Of a stretch of 49,336 nt of DNA, positions 1-8,100 are shown one piece after another; positions within the stretch are counted from its first letter, which is position 1, and each line of letters opens with the position of its first letter. This stretch comes from a virus. The notes beneath the pieces are model-generated. The model made no database searches, was not told the DNA's origin, and worked only from the letters and a program-made list of their open reading frames with translations. Position numbers and translations under genes: made by a program. Location: positions 1 through 49,336 of the IMG/VR virus record IMGVR_UViG_3300009161_000070; one strand, written 5' to 3'.

Positions 1-1
1 A

Positions 2-172
2 TTTTATCCAGAAATTGGTGACATCGTATTCTTCAACGACCGTTATTATGAAATTAACTCGGTTATATCTGAGCAGCTACTGGGAGGTCAGAGTGACAAG
101 AACCACAGTATAATTTGCAACGCTCACTATACAAAAATAACTTCATTAAACATTCTAGAGAGAAACAACTAA
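2..172 (+). CDS. Neck protein, gp14-like, C-terminal fragment (5' end outside window)
   Basis: Frame 2 is open from the left edge to a TAA at 170-172 and gives 56 residues beginning FYPEIGDIVFFNDRYYEI and ending ILERNN. The pattern of a structural acidic strand (GDIVFFNDRYYEIN), a hydrophobic stretch and a short polar tail resembles the C-terminus of T4 gp14-type neck proteins, which close the head after packaging and join it to the tail. The next gene, 9 bases downstream, is gp15-like, matching the T4 order 14-15. Only the tail of the protein is visible, so the assignment rests mainly on gene order. It is too short to exclude another neck protein. Confidence 0.6.
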   Translation, partial: FYPEIGDIVFFNDRYYEINSVISEQLLGGQSDKNHSIICNAHYTKITSLNILERNN

Positions 173-181
173 TTTAAATTT

Positions 182-1564
182 ATGGCATGGCGCGGAAATC
201 CAGTTAAACCAATAGCAAACAAACCTTCTAATCCAATTAACTTTGGACCTGAAATGTCTGGCTTGAAAAAACCAGACACGGTCGAAAGAGTTGGACCGGC
301 AGCAGTAAAGAGTCGTGCATTTAACATGCGAAGAGATACAGATAAGCAAAAAAACTTTTCTGTGACTTTGATTGATATAGATAGCACTATATTAACTTAT
401 CTTGATACTGTAATCAACCCAACCATTGTTGACGCTGGTCGTCAAGTTAAAGTTCCAATCAATTATGCTTCTCCAGAAAGATGGAAAGCCATACAAAAAG
501 ATGGATATCTAAGAGACAAAAACGGTAAAGTGCAATGTCCCGTAATTGCATTCAGAAGAAGTACAATGCAAAGAAACGATCAATTGCAAACACTTAATCG
601 TTATTTGCAATATCCAGCTGTAAAACAATTTTCAGAAAAAAATAAATACGACAAGTTTTCAATGCTAACTGGATTTAGCAAGACTAAGGAAATTTATTCT
701 GTAGCAATGCCTGACCATGTTATTATCAACTACGAATTTATTGTTTGGACAGAGCTGGTTGAACAAGGAAATGAAATAATAGAATCTGTAAATTTCTCAA
801 CCGAAGATTATTGGGGAGATAAAAACAGATATAAGTTTAGAACAAGTATCAGTGATTATAATTTTGAAACAGAAGTTGCTGCTGATAGTGACCGTGTTGT
901 AAAAAGTACTTTTAGTTTAATGGTATATGCATATCTATTACCGGATAAATTTGAGAATTATAAGTCTACAGTTGAAAAAGCATTTACTCCAAGAAAAATT
1001 ATATTTGATACCGAAAATATTATTGATATTCAAAACTTGGATGCAGACGGCTTAAAGAAAAAAGCCGAGGATATATTCGCAAAGAAAGCTGCTGGGTTTC
1101 CGACAATGGTTCAATATGCAAATCGCGCAACCGAAGCTTCATTCGCTGTCTTCGGTGCAAGTGCTTCATTTGCCGCCACCGCAAGTCACGTATATCTAGA
1201 CAGCGGTTCTTTAACTGTTGGCACAATGGGACTAACCGGTGGAGCGGGTGGACCGGCAACTGGATCGTTTGGTACAAACTTGATCACAGATGTAACGGGA
1301 TATCAAGCTGTGGATTCATTTGGAATAACCGCAGGAAATGCGGCGCTATGGCTTGTTTCTGTGAATGATGGGACCAATTTCAAAACGAACGAAGTTGCGG
1401 CGACTTGGGACGATACAGTCATCAATTTTTATGTAACTGAAGTTTCTACAATCGGCAATGTGCCGGTGGTCATAACTGCAAATAACGTCGGAGGAGTTGT
1501 AAGTCTAGTGGCCAATCCATTGAGTGGTACATGGACAGTTAAACTCATTCGAATGATTATATAA
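182..1564 (+). CDS. Tail-sheath stabiliser (gp15-like) fused to a C-terminal beta domain
   Basis: 460 residues. Residues of roughly 50-290 follow the layout of T4 gp15, the cap that ends the sheath and joins tail to neck: a strand then KVPINYASPERW (T4 has a VPITYAS motif), a middle INYEFIVWTELVEQ helix region, and the late VVKSTFSLMVYAYLLPD strand. T4 gp15 is about 270 residues. Here about 170 extra residues follow, starting at a KKAEDIFAKKAAGFPTM linker and a TASY-like stretch and ending in a beta domain with GNAALWLVSVNDGTNFKTNEV and a WTVKLIRMII terminus. That domain recurs in the next four genes. Start: first ATG, 9 bases after the gp14-like stop, with no Shine-Dalgarno. The extension could display adhesive domains at the neck; this is inference. 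Confidence 0.65.
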   Translation: MAWRGNPVKPIANKPSNPINFGPEMSGLKKPDTVERVGPAAVKSRAFNMRRDTDKQKNFSVTLIDIDSTILTYLDTVINPTIVDAGRQVKVPINYASPERWKAIQKDGYLRDKNGKVQCPVIAFRRSTMQRNDQLQTLNRYLQYPAVKQFSEKNKYDKFSMLTGFSKTKEIYSVAMPDHVIINYEFIVWTELVEQGNEIIESVNFSTEDYWGDKNRYKFRTSISDYNFETEVAADSDRVVKSTFSLMVYAYLLPDKFENYKSTVEKAFTPRKIIFDTENIIDIQNLDADGLKKKAEDIFAKKAAGFPTMVQYANRATEASFAVFGASASFAATASHVYLDSGSLTVGTMGLTGGAGGPATGSFGTNLITDVTGYQAVDSFGITAGNAALWLVSVNDGTNFKTNEVAATWDDTVINFYVTEVSTIGNVPVVITANNVGGVVSLVANPLSGTWTVKLIRMII

Positions 1565-1572
1565 TATATACA

Positions 1573-1580
1573 TATTTATA
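1573..1580 (+). promoter_or_regulatory. TATTTATA box 4 bases before a start codon
   Basis: An exact TATTTATA lies four bases before the ATG of the 194-residue gene. The same box with the same or nearly the same spacing precedes three other genes in this window (12993, 28082, 44093). If it acts as a -10-type element, the transcript would begin at or next to the AUG. Its activity is inferred from recurrence only. Confidence 0.35.
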
Positions 1581-1584
1581 CGCT

Positions 1585-2169
1585 ATGGCCACGTTTACAT
1601 CAAAAAATGCATATAATAAGTTCTCTGTGATGCAGGGGGGTAATGGATCAAAGGCCAGCGCCAATTCCGCAAGAAGAAAGGCGGAAGAAATATACAACAA
1701 GAAAACATCAGGTTTTCCTAGTCTTGTTCAATATGCAAACAGAGCCGACGAAGCTGCATATGCCGTTTTTGCTATAACCGCTTCGTATGCAGCGACTGCT
1801 AGTTTTTTATATACAACGGTTCCTGTAACAGTGGGTACAATGGATCTTACTGGCGGAATAACCAAAGCATCGCTAGGTACAAATTTGGCTACAACTGTGT
1901 ATTTTCAACAACCTATTGACGTTATAGACGTTAACACAGGAAATGCTGCTATGTGGCTAGTTTCTATAAATAATGGTACTAGTTATAAGACAAACGAAGT
2001 TGTTGCCAGCTGGAGTACTACTACAATAAATTATTATGTAACGGAAGTTTCTGAAATAGGAAGTGTACCCGTTACTTTATCTGCTACCATAGTTGGCGGA
2101 TTTGTAAATTTAGTCGCCACTCCTAGAAGTGGTGTTTGGACAATTAAACTAATGCACACGATTGTATGA
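1585..2169 (+). CDS. Beta-domain structural protein, paralogue of the gp15-like C-terminus
   Basis: 194 residues. From about residue 25 it repeats the C-terminal part of the preceding gene: RRKAEEIYNKKTSGFPSLVQYANR matches KKKAEDIFAKKAAGFPTMVQYANR there, followed by a short TASYAATAS stretch and the beta domain (GNAAMWLVSINNGTSYKTNEV, ending WTIKLMHTIV). It looks like a tandem duplication of the gp15-like tail without the gp15 body. It probably belongs to the virion, perhaps the neck or a fibre attachment site, but no function is known. The stop overlaps the next start (ATGA), so translation is likely coupled. Confidence 0.6.
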   Translation: MATFTSKNAYNKFSVMQGGNGSKASANSARRKAEEIYNKKTSGFPSLVQYANRADEAAYAVFAITASYAATASFLYTTVPVTVGTMDLTGGITKASLGTNLATTVYFQQPIDVIDVNTGNAAMWLVSINNGTSYKTNEVVASWSTTTINYYVTEVSEIGSVPVTLSATIVGGFVNLVATPRSGVWTIKLMHTIV

Positions 2170-2660
2170 ACATACCTCCCAATCCAAAGCCAGTAAATAA
2201 TACGGCAAACAAGAAAACACTGTTTGTAGATAAAGCAGATCATGTAGATTTTGTAGATACGGTAAGAAGCATTGAATTGGCCGCAACAGCGTCCCAATTT
2301 AAAACTGGCGGATCCATTTCGATCCCATCGTTAAATCTTATTGGTGGAGGAGTTACAGGGTCAATGAGCACCAATTTGTCTTCAAATGTTACGGCGTCTC
2401 AAAATATTGACATTATTCCTATAAATAATGGAAATTCAGTAAAATGGTTTGTATTTATAGAGGGCGGAACAAACTCAAGAGCAAATAAAATCGTGGCAAG
2501 CTGGAACAATACAACTGCAACTTATTATAGCAACCAATTTAACGAAATTGGTAGCGTACCTGTGAATTTTGATGTTTATGCATCCGGAAGTAATATTTAT
2601 CTAAAAGCGATACCTGCCACTGGTAGCTGGGTTATGAAACTTATAAGGATGATGGTATGA
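2166..2660 (+). CDS. Beta-domain structural protein, third copy
   Basis: 164 residues. The N-terminal part (NKKTLFVDKADHVDFVDTV) is unlike its neighbours, but the last 75 residues are the same beta domain: GNSVKWFVFIEGGTNSRANKIV, then a G-S-V-P-V strand, ending GSWVMKLIRMMV. A short SLNLIGGGVTGSMSTNLSS stretch corresponds to the DLTGGITKASLGTNL region of the gene before. It overlaps both neighbours by four bases (ATGA), forming a tight coupled cluster. Likely a small virion decoration or fibre-base protein; the function is unknown. Confidence 0.55.
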   Translation: MNIPPNPKPVNNTANKKTLFVDKADHVDFVDTVRSIELAATASQFKTGGSISIPSLNLIGGGVTGSMSTNLSSNVTASQNIDIIPINNGNSVKWFVFIEGGTNSRANKIVASWNNTTATYYSNQFNEIGSVPVNFDVYASGSNIYLKAIPATGSWVMKLIRMMV

Positions 2661-3103
2661 GTAATAACTATGGAATGAACAATCCGTTTATTGTACAAAA
2701 TGGCCTTATTGTTAACGCTGACGCGGTAATAACAGGTAGTATATCATCGTCGGCGGCAACTTTGAACAGATTGATTGTTCGAGACGGTACGACCGCATAT
2801 ATGGATGCCAAGTTGGCCAGTAGCGTGTCGTCTTATAGAGTTATTGATTATTTTACCGGTTCTATAGGAAATAGTGCCAAATGGACACTATCTATAAACG
2901 ACGGTACTAATTTTAAAACAAGTGAAGTAATGTGTATATGGAATCCGACAACGGCGGAATCATCATACGCGGAATATACTACAAACGCTTTAGGTACAGT
3001 TGCAGGATTCTTGTCCGTCAACATTTCGGGTGGAAACGTGAATTTGATCGCTAATCCACTCACAGGTAGTTGGACTATAAAGATTTTGCGATTTATTATT
3101 TAA
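2657..3103 (+). CDS. Beta-domain structural protein, fourth copy
   Basis: 148 residues. It begins MSNNYGMNNPFIVQNGLIVNADAV, a header shared in outline with the next two long fibre proteins (MSNELIIRNGLIVKGAG; MSNEFVARKGLISLKSS). It ends with the family beta domain: GNSAKWTLSINDGTNFKTSEV and GSWTIKILRFII. It is therefore a minimal header plus tip with almost no shaft, which links the short neck-side proteins to the long fibres. The ATG overlaps the preceding stop. The exact role is unknown. Confidence 0.55.
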   Translation: MSNNYGMNNPFIVQNGLIVNADAVITGSISSSAATLNRLIVRDGTTAYMDAKLASSVSSYRVIDYFTGSIGNSAKWTLSINDGTNFKTSEVMCIWNPTTAESSYAEYTTNALGTVAGFLSVNISGGNVNLIANPLTGSWTIKILRFII

Positions 3104-3172
3104 AAAAAGGTTTTTTATACAAGATAGATATATTTATTAACACAACCCATAACTTAGAAAACATAAAAAAAC

Positions 3173-4960
3173 ATGAGTAACGAACTTATCATCAGAAACG
3201 GATTGATTGTCAAGGGAGCTGGAAATATTTCTGGTGACCTTATTTTAACAGGAAGCGTGTATTCACCTTCATTGGCGTATCTAACTGCAAGCTATGCTAT
3301 TACCGCAAGTAATGCAGTGACTGCATCTTTTGCACTAAATTCGCCCGCTGCTACATTGGCAGCAACTGCATCTTATATTTCAACAGCAGTATTCAACAGC
3401 GCATCGCTTGGTTCGGAAACTTCCGCGTCGGTCTCCGCATTGCAAGTTGATTCTGGTTCGTTTTCTACTCGTGTCACCGATCTAAAAACAGATTCCGGTT
3501 CGTTCTCTACACGTGTTACCGATCTAAAGACCGACTCTGGTTCTTTCTCGACTCGTGTCACCGATCTAAAAACAGATTCCGGTTCGTTCTCTACACGTGT
3601 TACCGATCTAAAGACCGACTCTGGCTCGTTCTCTACCAGAGTTACAACACTAGAAGATGCGTCCGGTTCGTTCTCAACTCGTACAACAACTCTTGAAGAC
3701 GCTTCTGCTTCGTTCTCAACACGTGTCACTGGCTTGAAGACTGACTCTGGTTCTTTCTCGACTCGTGTTACAGATCTAAAAACTGATTCTGGTTCGTTCT
3801 CGACGAGAATTACGGATGATTCAAGTTCATTCTCGACACGTGTCACGGACCTAAAGACCGACTCTGGATCATTCTCCACACGTATCACGAATCTAAAAAC
3901 AGATTCCGGTTCATTCTCCACACGTATTACCGACTTGAAGACCGATTCCGGTTCTTTCTCTACTCGTACCACGACACTCGAAGATGCGTCCGCGTCCTTC
4001 TCGACAAGAATCACAAACGATTCTAGCTCGTTCTCAACACGTGTTACCGATTTGAAGACTGACTCGGGATCATTCTCAACACGTGTTACCGATTTGAAGA
4101 CTGACTCGGGATCATTCTCTACTCGTGCAACAACTCTAGAACAAGCATCTGCTTCATTCTCAACAAGAGTGACAGACCTAAAGACTGATTCTGGCTCATT
4201 CTCAACTCGCACGACGACTCTAGAACAAGCATCTGCTTCATTCTCAACTCGCGTTACAGATCTAAAAACAGATTCCGGTTCATTCTCAACAAGAGTGACA
4301 GATCTAAAGACTGACTCCGGCTCGTTCTCGACGCGCATCACGAATATCATCACCGATGCTGCAACCTCACTCGCAGGTTCTGCTTCATACGCTTCAACCG
4401 CCGGTGCCTTGGTAACAACTTCAAATTATACTGTAACTCAATTGACAGCATCTGTCATCAAGGTTACGAACTTGCACGTTACAACCGTAACCAGCTCGAT
4501 TGTATATTCGTCCGGTAGTAACAGATTCGGTCAATTTATTTCCGACAGTCATCAATTCACGGGCAGTGTATCTGTGACCGGATCAATCTATGTTGACCAC
4601 TCTGTCACAGCACACGAGTTGATTATCAACACCGGTGGTAGCGTTCCCGCATCGATTATTACACTTGAAACAACAAGTATTTCTTCAGAAACCGTCGTTG
4701 ATTCGTTCGCTGACGGTGATGGATATGCTGCAAAATGGTTTGTAAATGTTCGTAACGGAACAAACCACAGAACAAGTGAAGTTGTCGCAGCATGGGAAAA
4801 TACTGGAGATATCGTGGCATTCACAGAAACATCGACACTTGATACCGGTGACACAAATCCACTTGTATTGAGAGTTGATATAAGTTCCAACAAAGTAAGA
4901 TTGGTCGCCACGCCATCTACTGGATCATGGGCAATTCGCGCAACAAGACTACTGATGTAA
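3173..4960 (+). CDS. Tail-fibre-like protein with SFSTR coiled-coil repeats and beta tip
   Basis: 595 residues in three parts. Residues 1-91 are a header (NELIIRNGLIVKGAG) with a few TASY units. Residues 92-388 hold 22 units ending SFSTR, mostly 14 residues (consensus VTDLKTDSGSFSTR), with two shortened to 11. Both lengths suit coiled-coil phases, so a trimeric rod is likely. The rest has a VTQLTASVIKVTNLHV strand region and FTGSVSVTGS unit shared with the long fibres, and ends with the beta domain (GYAAKWFVNVRNGTNHRTSEV, GSWAIRATRLLM) found in the four genes upstream. Start: first ATG after an A-rich leader, 69 bases after the previous stop. Probably a side or neck fibre; receptor binding is inferred from the architecture. 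Confidence 0.65.
   Translation: MSNELIIRNGLIVKGAGNISGDLILTGSVYSPSLAYLTASYAITASNAVTASFALNSPAATLAATASYISTAVFNSASLGSETSASVSALQVDSGSFSTRVTDLKTDSGSFSTRVTDLKTDSGSFSTRVTDLKTDSGSFSTRVTDLKTDSGSFSTRVTTLEDASGSFSTRTTTLEDASASFSTRVTGLKTDSGSFSTRVTDLKTDSGSFSTRITDDSSSFSTRVTDLKTDSGSFSTRITNLKTDSGSFSTRITDLKTDSGSFSTRTTTLEDASASFSTRITNDSSSFSTRVTDLKTDSGSFSTRVTDLKTDSGSFSTRATTLEQASASFSTRVTDLKTDSGSFSTRTTTLEQASASFSTRVTDLKTDSGSFSTRVTDLKTDSGSFSTRITNIITDAATSLAGSASYASTAGALVTTSNYTVTQLTASVIKVTNLHVTTVTSSIVYSSGSNRFGQFISDSHQFTGSVSVTGSIYVDHSVTAHELIINTGGSVPASIITLETTSISSETVVDSFADGDGYAAKWFVNVRNGTNHRTSEVVAAWENTGDIVAFTETSTLDTGDTNPLVLRVDISSNKVRLVATPSTGSWAIRATRLLM
3446..4336 (+). repeat. In-frame 42-bp repeat array (22 SFSTR units)
   Basis: Twenty-two tandem units encode VTDLKTDSGSFSTR-type peptides. 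Nineteen are 42 bp. Two (ITDDSSSFSTR, ITNDSSSFSTR) are 33 bp, and the first is a 27-bp partial unit. Variant units carry TTLEDAS or TTLEQAS in place of TDLKTDS. Synonymous differences between units show that the array has drifted while the peptide was kept. Confidence 0.9.
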
Positions 4961-4974
4961 CGGGTATATAGGTT

Positions 4975-5005
4975 GTTGCACCGGTTTATTATAAACCGGT
5001 GCAAC
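4975..5005 (+). terminator. Strong hairpin after a fibre gene, possible terminator
   Basis: Perfect 14-bp stem (GTTGCACCGGTTTA pairing with TAAACCGGTGCAAC) around a TTA loop, beginning 14 bases after a stop codon. The tail is only modestly T-rich (TTTGCATCGGTTTTC), so it may be a terminator, an mRNA-stabilising 3' hairpin or a processing site. The 161-base gap to the next gene holds no convincing ORF. Confidence 0.55.
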
Positions 5006-5121
5006 TTTGCATCGGTTTTCTTGTGGAATGTGAAGCAAGAAAACATGAAAAATAAAATATTTACTATCAGTAATATTGCGATCTCTCTTAACACATGGGA
5101 GGGTAGCAATCGTCTATAACC

Positions 5122-8100
5122 ATGTCGAACGAATTTGTAGCACGCAAGGGATTAATATCATTAAAAAGTTCGAGTTTCAATGAAACTCTTTTTGTAAGCG
5201 GAAGCATATCCAGTTTACAAACCGCCGATCTAACGTCAAGTTGGGCGGCAAACTCAGTAACGGCATCTTATGCATTGACTGCGTCATATTTAGCCGGATT
5301 TATACAATCGGCATCTTATTCGGCAACAGCTTCGTATATAGACTATATAGATGTTAAGAATATAACATCAACTTCAACGTTTGCTGGTACGGCTTCTTAT
5401 TCTTCGCAAGCTCTTACAGCTTCAAACGTATCTTATAGTAATGTATCTGGAATAGACTCAACCAGTAATTTTGCTGGAACCTCCAGTTATTCTTCATATT
5501 CGGCAACTGCGTCGTTGGCAATCAATGCAACCACCGCGTCATATGTCAAAAATGCTCAGTCGGCATCTTATGTATTACAAGCAGTAAGTTCATCATACTC
5601 ACGTTTTTCTCAAACCGCTTCTTATATAGAAAATGCACAAACTGCATCTTATGTAGATTTGTCCCAAACTGCATCATATGTTACGTTGGCTCAAAGTTCA
5701 TCTAGGTCTGTATATGCTGAAACAGCTTCGTATGTTGAGAATTCTCAGACCGCGTCGTATGTAACACTCGCTCAAAGTTCTTCAGTTTCGGCGTATGCTC
5801 AAACCGCGTCGTATGTAACATTATCACAAACGGCTTCGTATGTGGTTCAAGCACAAAGTGCATCTTATGCAAGTAACTCGGTTAGTTCATCATTTTCAAG
5901 TTTATCTCAGACCGCATCGTATGTAAGATTGGCACAAAGTTCCTCGGTCTCTGAATATGCCAAAACCGCGTCATACGTTGTATTGTCGCAAACAGCATCG
6001 TATATTGCCGTGGCTCAAACGGCAAGTTATGTTTTACAAGCGGTCAGTGCTTCGTATGCAACTAGTTCTTCGTATGCATTGTCATCTAGCTATACAAGAA
6101 CTGCATCATTATCTCAAACCGCGTCGTATGTAAGCACTTTAAACCAGTCGGTATCAATTTCTGGTTCTTTGGTTATAACCGGTTCCGTTTCTTATGTTGG
6201 AAACACCGGCGACACATTAATGGTCGCGGCCGGTGACGTTCTTGAAGTAACAGGCTCTTTGTTAGTAACCGGTTCTATTATTTTGACCGGAAGTATGAAT
6301 GTCAGCGGAGGAATTACATCCTCGATATTTGGCACGGCATCATATGCTTCTCGTGGCATGTCGGCGTCGTATGCAGAATCGTCTTCATATACACTCAGCG
6401 CGTCATATGCTCAGACCGCATCTTACATTTTAAATTCTCCAAGCGCATCATATGCGCTTACCGCATCCTATGTACTAAACGCAAAAACCGCGTCTTATGT
6501 ATCATGGGCAAACGTGGATGAATCAACCACAGACACATTTATCGGTACTGCTAGTTACGCCACGAATGCAGCACTTGCTGCTACGGCAACCGGCGTGTCA
6601 TATTCAGGTGTAACCGGCATTGATTCGACAAGCCAATTTGCGGGTACATCATCATATGCATCAAATGCCGAGAACGCCAACACTGCAAATAGTGTTTCAT
6701 ACTCAGGCGTAACCAACATTGATTCAACAAGTCAATTTGCAGGAACTTCGTCGTATGCATCTACAGCTGGTGCTTTAGTTTCTGGTATAAATATCAACGT
6801 TACTCAGTTAACGGCATCTGCAATTCAAGTAACAAACTTGAATGTAATAACGATTACAAGTTCGATTGATTACGCATCGGGCAGTAATATATTTGGAACA
6901 AAATCAACCGATACACACAGATTTACTGGAAGTGTTTTAATTTCTGGGTCATTTAATTTAACAGGAACCGGAACCGCTAATCTGACTGGTTCTTTATTCG
7001 GAACATCGTCTTGGGCTTCAAATCTAGTGTCCGGTACCAAAATAACTTCGTCCGGTATATTATCCACCGGAAGCAATATTTTTGGTTCTGTAACAAACGA
7101 CACCCACAGATTCACTGGTAGTATCTATTTGTCCGGATCCATATTCGTCAATGGAAATGAAGTTGTCAGTGGAGCCGAGACCGCAACAATAACTGGTTCA
7201 CTGTTTGGTACAGCTTCTTGGGCACAAAATCTAGTTGCAGGAACTGCAATTACTGCATCTGCGGTATATGGTTCTGGAAGTAACGTATTCGGTATAAACA
7301 TCGAAGATACTCACAGATTCACTGGTAGTATCTATTTGTCCGGATCCATATTCATAAATGGAAACGAGTTTGTAAGTGGAACGGAAAACGCCAGTATTAC
7401 TGGTTCTCTATATGGAACTTCCTCGTGGGCAAGAAATTTAGTTGCTGGAACAAAGATAACATCGTCCGGTATACTGTCAACGGGAAGTAACACTTTTGGA
7501 TCTGTGCAGTCCGATATGCACAAATTTACAGGTAGTATCTACCTGACAGGGTCGGTTTATATCAATGGAAATGAATTTGTCAGTGGTGGAGAAACAGCAA
7601 ATATTACCGGTTCATTGTTCGGAACATCTTCTTGGACAAGAAACTTAGTAGCAGGTACAAAGATAACATCTTCTGGAATACTCTCAACTGGAAGTAATAC
7701 ATTCGGCTCTGTGCAAACAGATGTGCACAAGTTCACTGGAAGCATATATTTAACTGGCTCGGTTTACATCAACGGAAATGAGTTTGTTAGCGGTGGAGAA
7801 ACCGCTAATATCACCGGTTCACTTTTTGGAACATCTTCGTGGGCAAGAAACTTGGTATCTGGAACAAAGGTCACAGCATCCGGTATCTATGGATCTGGAA
7901 GCAATGTGTTTGGTACTGATTTAGTAGATACACATAGATTTACAGGAAGCATTTATCTATCCGGATCGATATATGTAAATGGCAACGAAATAATTAGTGG
8001 TGCGGAAAATGCCAGTATAACCGGTTCACTATTCGGAACGGCCTCATATGCAACTATAGCAGAAGCTCTTGTTTCTGGTATTAATATAAATGTTAATGTA

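Noticed and set aside
3104-3120. A/T hairpin TAAAAAAAGGTTTTTTA as a terminator
   Set aside because: The loop would be only two bases and the stem is all A-T.
3373-4353. A 326-residue open frame on the minus strand across the SFSTR array
   Set aside because: It is an artefact of the repetitive, stop-free sequence; it has no start signal and reads only repeated VENEPESVFRSVT.
4588-5109. A 173-residue minus-strand frame over the end of the SFSTR fibre
   Set aside because: It overlaps a well-supported plus-strand gene and the strong hairpin, and no family resemblance is seen.
5045-5119. A 24-residue ORF (MKNKIFTISNIAISLNTWEG) before the giant fibre
   Set aside because: Too short, with no sign of conservation; kept only as a possible leader peptide.
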